Source of the DNA: CAUPWF01 sp964369755
GTDB lineage: Bacteria; Bacillota; Clostridia; Lachnospirales; Lachnospiraceae
Reading direction: 5' to 3'
Assembly (NCBI GenBank): GCA_964369755.1
Contig: CAYJFY010000002.1
Span: 57,207-121,206 of the forward strand
Length of the DNA: 64,000 bases
Below the pieces are notes generated by a model. That model saw nothing but the letters and a program-made list of their open reading frames with translations. It was not told the origin of the DNA and ran no database searches. Each line of letters starts with the position of its first letter. Positions within the stretch are counted from its first letter, which is position 1. A program made the position numbers and the translations under genes. Shown piece after piece: positions 60,408 through 64,000 of the stretch.

Positions 60408-61421
60408 ATGGAAACGATTAAAATGATTTGGGATTTCTTCCAATATCAAATTCTAGGGATGAAGTGGTTGAATGATCTGATAGGAAATTTGCTGACGACT
60501 CTGGGATTGGATATTCAATCACGTTTAGGTGGGAGCCTACAGTTCTTCATATACGATGTGATAAAAATTGTGGTTTTGCTATGTACATTGATTTTTATTA
60601 TTTCTTATATACAGAGTTATTTTCCACCAGAGAGAAGTAAAAAGATTTTAAGTAAATTTCATGGAATTGGAGCGAATTTTGTTTCGGCATTACTGGGAAC
60701 AGTTACACCGTTTTGTTCTTGTTCGTCAATTCCATTGTTTATGGGATTTACTAGTGCAGGACTTCCAATTGGAGTAACATTTTCATTTCTGATTTCATCA
60801 CCGATGGTGGATTTGGGAAGCTTGGTTTTGTTAATGAGTATCTTTGGTTGGAGAGTTGCAGTTGTTTACGTTGTGTTGGGATTGATAATTGCTATCATTG
60901 GGGGAACTGTACTGGATAAACTTGGTATGGAGAAACACGTGGAGAGCTTTGTACTAAGTGCGGCTAGTGTGGATATTGAGTCACCTGACTTGACAAAGAA
61001 GGACCGCGTAATCTATGCAAAAGAGCAAGTAGTTGCAACATTTAAGAAGGTTGCACCATACATTTTGATGGGAGTGGGAATTGGAGCCTTGATTCATAAC
61101 TGGATACCAGAAGATATTATTCAATCTGTACTTGGAACGAATAATCCATTTGGCGTCATACTTGCAACGCTAGCAGGGATACCAATGTATGCAGATATAT
61201 TTGGAACGATTTCGATTGCAGAGGCATTATTAAGCAAGGGAGCACAGCTTGGAACGATTCTAGCATTTATGATGGCAGTGACTACATTAAGTCTACCATC
61301 CATGATTATGCTTAGAAAAGCTGTAAAGCCAAAACTTTTAGGTGCATTTATTGCAATCTGTTCTGTAGGAATTATCATTGTAGGATATTTCTTCAATGCA
61401 ATACAGTACCTTATTATATAA
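60408..61421 (+). CDS. ArsP/PF03773 permease
   Basis: Membrane permease of 337 residues with about eight TM helices and the family hallmark TPFCSCSSIPL (Cys103, Cys105), typical of ArsP organoarsenical or related metal exporters. The name is inferred from the motif and acr3 neighbour. Good AGAAAGG upstream. Confidence 0.8.
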   Translation: METIKMIWDFFQYQILGMKWLNDLIGNLLTTLGLDIQSRLGGSLQFFIYDVIKIVVLLCTLIFIISYIQSYFPPERSKKILSKFHGIGANFVSALLGTVTPFCSCSSIPLFMGFTSAGLPIGVTFSFLISSPMVDLGSLVLLMSIFGWRVAVVYVVLGLIIAIIGGTVLDKLGMEKHVESFVLSAASVDIESPDLTKKDRVIYAKEQVVATFKKVAPYILMGVGIGALIHNWIPEDIIQSVLGTNNPFGVILATLAGIPMYADIFGTISIAEALLSKGAQLGTILAFMMAVTTLSLPSMIMLRKAVKPKLLGAFIAICSVGIIIVGYFFNAIQYLII

Positions 61422-61454
61422 TGGAAAGAATAAGAGAAAAGAGAGGAAGTAAAA

Positions 61455-62498
61455 ATGGAAGAAAACAAATCACAAGGAATAGGGTTTTTTGAAAAATACC
61501 TAACAGTATGGGTAGTGTTATGTATGGTGGCGGGGGTTTTGATTGGGAAGTTTTTGCCAGCTATACCAGATTTTTTAAATCAGTTTGAGTATGCGAATGT
61601 TTCGATTCCAATTGCCATTTTAATTTGGCTTATGATTTATCCAATGATGTTGAAAGTGGATTTTCAGAGTGTCAAAGATGTAGGAAAGAATCCAAAAGGT
61701 TTATTTGTAACGTGGATTACAAACTGGTTGATTAAGCCATTTACAATGTTTGGAATTGCATGGGTATTCTTTTTTGTAGTATTTCAAGGTTTTATCTCAC
61801 CAGAGCTAGCGACAGATTATTTAGCAGGTGCGGTACTACTAGGAGCAGCACCTTGTACCGCTATGGTGTTTGTATGGAGTCACCTAACAAAGGGGAACCC
61901 CGCATATACAGTTGTGCAGGTGGCGACAAATGATTTGATTATCTTAGTAGCATTTACACCGATTGTAGCATTATTGCTTGGGGTAAGTGGTGTAACAGTA
62001 CCATGGGGAACATTGATACTATCAGTGGTGTTATTTGTTGTAATTCCACTAGCAGGTGGAGTGATCACGAGAAGAGTGATTACAAAGAATAAAGGATTAG
62101 AATATTTTGAGAAGACATTTATTTCAAAATTCTCTAATATTACAATTATAGGACTTTTGTTGACATTGACATTAATCTTCTCGTTCCAAGGAGATGTAAT
62201 TCTAGAGAATCCAACACATATTCTAATGATTGCAGTACCTCTTGTGATTCAGACATTCTTAATCTTCTTCATCGCATATATTGCGGCTAAAGTGTTGAAG
62301 CTACCACACAATGTAGCAGCACCAGCAGGAATGATTGGGGCATCGAATTTCTTCGAACTTGCAGTAGCGGTAGCTATTTCATTGTTCGGTACAGATAGCC
62401 CAGTAGCACTTGCTACGATTGTTGGAGTATTGGTTGAAGTACCAGTGATGTTAATTTTGGTAAAAATAGCGAATAAAACCACACATTGGTTCAAATAG
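61455..62498 (+). CDS. acr3: ACR3-type arsenite exporter
   Basis: Arsenite efflux permease of 347 residues with about ten TM helices. The essential Cys is Cys134 in LLGAAPCTAMVFVWSHLTKG, and IGASNFFELAVAVAISLFG is also conserved. GAGAGGAAG precedes the ATG. Works with ArsP for arsenic detoxification; neither arsC nor arsA lies nearby. Confidence 0.95.
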   Translation: MEENKSQGIGFFEKYLTVWVVLCMVAGVLIGKFLPAIPDFLNQFEYANVSIPIAILIWLMIYPMMLKVDFQSVKDVGKNPKGLFVTWITNWLIKPFTMFGIAWVFFFVVFQGFISPELATDYLAGAVLLGAAPCTAMVFVWSHLTKGNPAYTVVQVATNDLIILVAFTPIVALLLGVSGVTVPWGTLILSVVLFVVIPLAGGVITRRVITKNKGLEYFEKTFISKFSNITIIGLLLTLTLIFSFQGDVILENPTHILMIAVPLVIQTFLIFFIAYIAAKVLKLPHNVAAPAGMIGASNFFELAVAVAISLFGTDSPVALATIVGVLVEVPVMLILVKIANKTTHWFK

Positions 62499-62512
62499 GG
62501 ACAGGGATTTTT

Positions 62513-62557
62513 TCATTGGGGACGTAGTTTTTTGAAGAAAAACTACGTCCCCAATGA
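62513..62557 (+). terminator. Perfect 20-base hairpin after acr3
   Basis: The left arm (62513-62532, TCATTGGGGACGTAGTTTTT) and right arm (62538-62557) are exactly complementary, with a five-base loop. The T tract after it is weak, but location between acr3 and moeA suggests a terminator. Confidence 0.65.
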
Positions 62558-62632
62558 CGTTTATCCTTGAACATATGACTGTGATTTGGTAATATGAACA
62601 GTGGATGATTAGAAAAGAAAGTGAGAACAGTG

Positions 62633-63892
62633 ATGTTTTTAGATACAGTGACTCTAGAAGAAGCGTTTCAATTGCTTGTTCAGGAGATACCGAAGTTAAA
62701 ATTAGAGATTGAAGAGGTTGATATATCAGAGGCTACAGGAAGATATCTGGCAGAAGATATCACATCAGAGGTGGATATTCCGCCGTATGTCAAGTCAACG
62801 GTGGATGGTTATGGAGTGGTTGCAGTGAATACCTTTGGAGCGAGTGAAACAATTCCGACAATCCTAACCATAAGTGGAGAGTGTGAGATGGGAAAACTGC
62901 CACTAGGAGATATTGAAGATGGGAGTTGTATGTACATACCGACAGGTGGAGCTCTGCCTAGAAGTTGTGATGGGGTAGTCATGATTGAAGACAGTGAGAA
63001 ATATACAGATACTATGGTGGGCATTTGTAAGCCTGTAGTAGCGGGGCAAAATGTGATACCTCAAGGTGAGGATGTAAAGTGTGGAGCACTCTTGGCTAAG
63101 AGGGGGCAGCGATTGTCGTTTTCCAGTCTGACGGCATTGAATGGCATTGGGAAGAAGAAAATTAAGGTGTATAAGAAACCGACAGTTGTGATTCTTTCTA
63201 CGGGAGATGAGTTGCAGCCTTGTGGGGAGGGTTTGCAAGAAGGTAAAATCTATGACATCAATTCGCCTGCTTTGAAGTTGTTATCAGAAAAACTGGGGCT
63301 AGAGGTGCAGTATTGTGATATGGTGAAGGATGAGTTGAAATCCCTAGAAGAGGCAGTGAAAAAGGCGACGGATGTTGCCGATATGGTCTTGTTATCGGGA
63401 GGAAGTTCCGCTGGAGAGAAAGATTACAGTGCACAATCCATTCGAAATCAAGTGGATGGAGAGGTATTCGTGCATGGGATTTCGGTAAAACCAGGGAAAC
63501 CTACTATATTAGGACGAGTTGGCAGGAAGCCAGTGTTTGCATTGCCAGGACATCCAGTTGCGGCAATCATTGTCTTTATGGAACTTGTTGCTCCATATGT
63601 TAGGGGGGCGATAAGTCATGGATATGCAAGTGAAGATACCGAGAAGAAAATCTTCGCATGTTTGACAGAGAACCTGCACTCGGCACCGGGAAAGACAACA
63701 TTTCAGCCAGTGAAGATCCATAGAAAATCAAGGGAGTTTCTTGAGAATTCAGATGGGTATGAAGCGGAACCGATTTATGGAAAGTCTGGAAATATCAGTT
63801 TGCTACAAAAGGCAGATGGATATATCAAGATAGCGTCCAACCTAGAGGGTTTAGAGAAAGGTGATCAGGTTGCAGTTAGTCTCTTTGATTGA
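62633..63892 (+). CDS. moeA: MoeA molybdopterin molybdotransferase
   Basis: Inserts molybdenum into molybdopterin in cofactor synthesis. The 419 residues contain VDIPPYVKSTVDGYGVV (where PPFDRSAMDGYAV is usual), GECEMG, YIPTGGALPRSCDGVVMIED, LSTGDEL and SGGSSAGEKDY, and the C-terminal domain with PVKIHRKSREF. The ATG 62633 is chosen; GTG starts at 62621 and 62630 are in frame. The substituted substrate-loop residues are mildly unusual. No other moa/mob gene is visible before the window ends. Confidence 0.9.
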   Translation: MFLDTVTLEEAFQLLVQEIPKLKLEIEEVDISEATGRYLAEDITSEVDIPPYVKSTVDGYGVVAVNTFGASETIPTILTISGECEMGKLPLGDIEDGSCMYIPTGGALPRSCDGVVMIEDSEKYTDTMVGICKPVVAGQNVIPQGEDVKCGALLAKRGQRLSFSSLTALNGIGKKKIKVYKKPTVVILSTGDELQPCGEGLQEGKIYDINSPALKLLSEKLGLEVQYCDMVKDELKSLEEAVKKATDVADMVLLSGGSSAGEKDYSAQSIRNQVDGEVFVHGISVKPGKPTILGRVGRKPVFALPGHPVAAIIVFMELVAPYVRGAISHGYASEDTEKKIFACLTENLHSAPGKTTFQPVKIHRKSREFLENSDGYEAEPIYGKSGNISLLQKADGYIKIASNLEGLEKGDQVAVSLFD

Positions 63893-64000
63893 GGGAAGTG
63901 CATAAACATTAAAACAAGTAGATTTATATGAAGAGAATATCAAGGGTTACATTTCAGTCCCACGCTAATCACTCCGCTGATTAGTGATGGGCTAGTAAGT
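63893..64000 (+). other. Window end after moeA with short hairpin
   Basis: CTAATCA pairs with TGATTAG near the end, with flanking CACT/AGTG, forming a small stem. No gene or strong signal is seen in these 108 bases. Confidence 0.3.

Overview
The window reads as a chromosomal segment from a motile, anaerobic, low-GC Gram-positive bacterium, most likely a Clostridia member close to Lachnospiraceae. The grounds are the single-layer flagellar gene set (FliY with a CheC-like domain, FliW/CsrA, TIGR02530 protein, DUF6470 protein, no L- or P-ring genes), strong GGAGG-type ribosome binding sites with frequent TTG/GTG starts, a Rex-type operator in front of adhE, and an ACR3/ArsP arsenic pair. This is inference from gene content and order; no database search was run.

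Layout. 1-4145 (minus strand): chemotaxis operon cheA-cheW-cheR-cheB, with cheB cut by the window edge and lacking a receiver domain. 4279-6007: a FliK-like protein and a small protein equal to the FlhB C-terminal domain. 6078-6764 (minus): PilZ protein. 7018-32021: one long fla/che operon behind a good sigma-A promoter (6912-6940) and closed by a strong terminator (32039-32076): flgB, fliE, fliF-G-H-I-J, fliK, flgD, TIGR02530 protein, flgE, flbD, motA, motB, fliM, cheY, flgC, fliY, fliO-P-Q-R, flhB, flhA, a fliA-type sigma gene, two flgF/G-type rod genes, cheC, cheD, a second cheW, a ParA ATPase and a ComFB-domain protein. flhF and flhG, usual near flhA/sigD, are not here. 32158-42943: late genes fliD, fliS, a FliT-like chaperone, a minus-strand C39-like peptidase, an FtsE-like ATPase with a degenerate nucleotidyltransferase, flgM, flgN, flgK, flgL, a DUF6470 protein, fliW and csrA. 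Flagellin itself is not in the window. 43030-44877 (minus): a methyl-accepting chemotaxis protein.

From 45 kb on the content is metabolic and accessory: Rex-controlled adhE with a tightly coupled aminoglycoside-phosphotransferase-like kinase; a 350-base region of 26-base tandem repeats and a large foldback; a 1348-residue FIST/EAL/Cache-like/GGDEF protein followed by truA; a small membrane protein; a heterodimeric ABC exporter; an ECF sigma factor with a putative membrane anti-sigma factor; arsP and acr3 behind an ArsR-like operator; and moeA.

How the genes work together: the sigma-A operon makes the hook-basal body, export apparatus, motor, switch and part of the chemotaxis machinery plus the late sigma factor. 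FlgM, FliD, FliS, FlgK/L, FliW and CsrA form the late checkpoint and filament-assembly group; two candidate sigma-28 promoters with the same 14-base spacing precede fliD and flgM. Second-messenger input is suggested by the PilZ protein, the ComFB domain and the GGDEF/EAL protein. The most interesting unexplained part is the ParA/ComFB pair at the end of the flagellar operon, which may be a positioning system for chemosensory arrays or flagella linked to cyclic dinucleotides.
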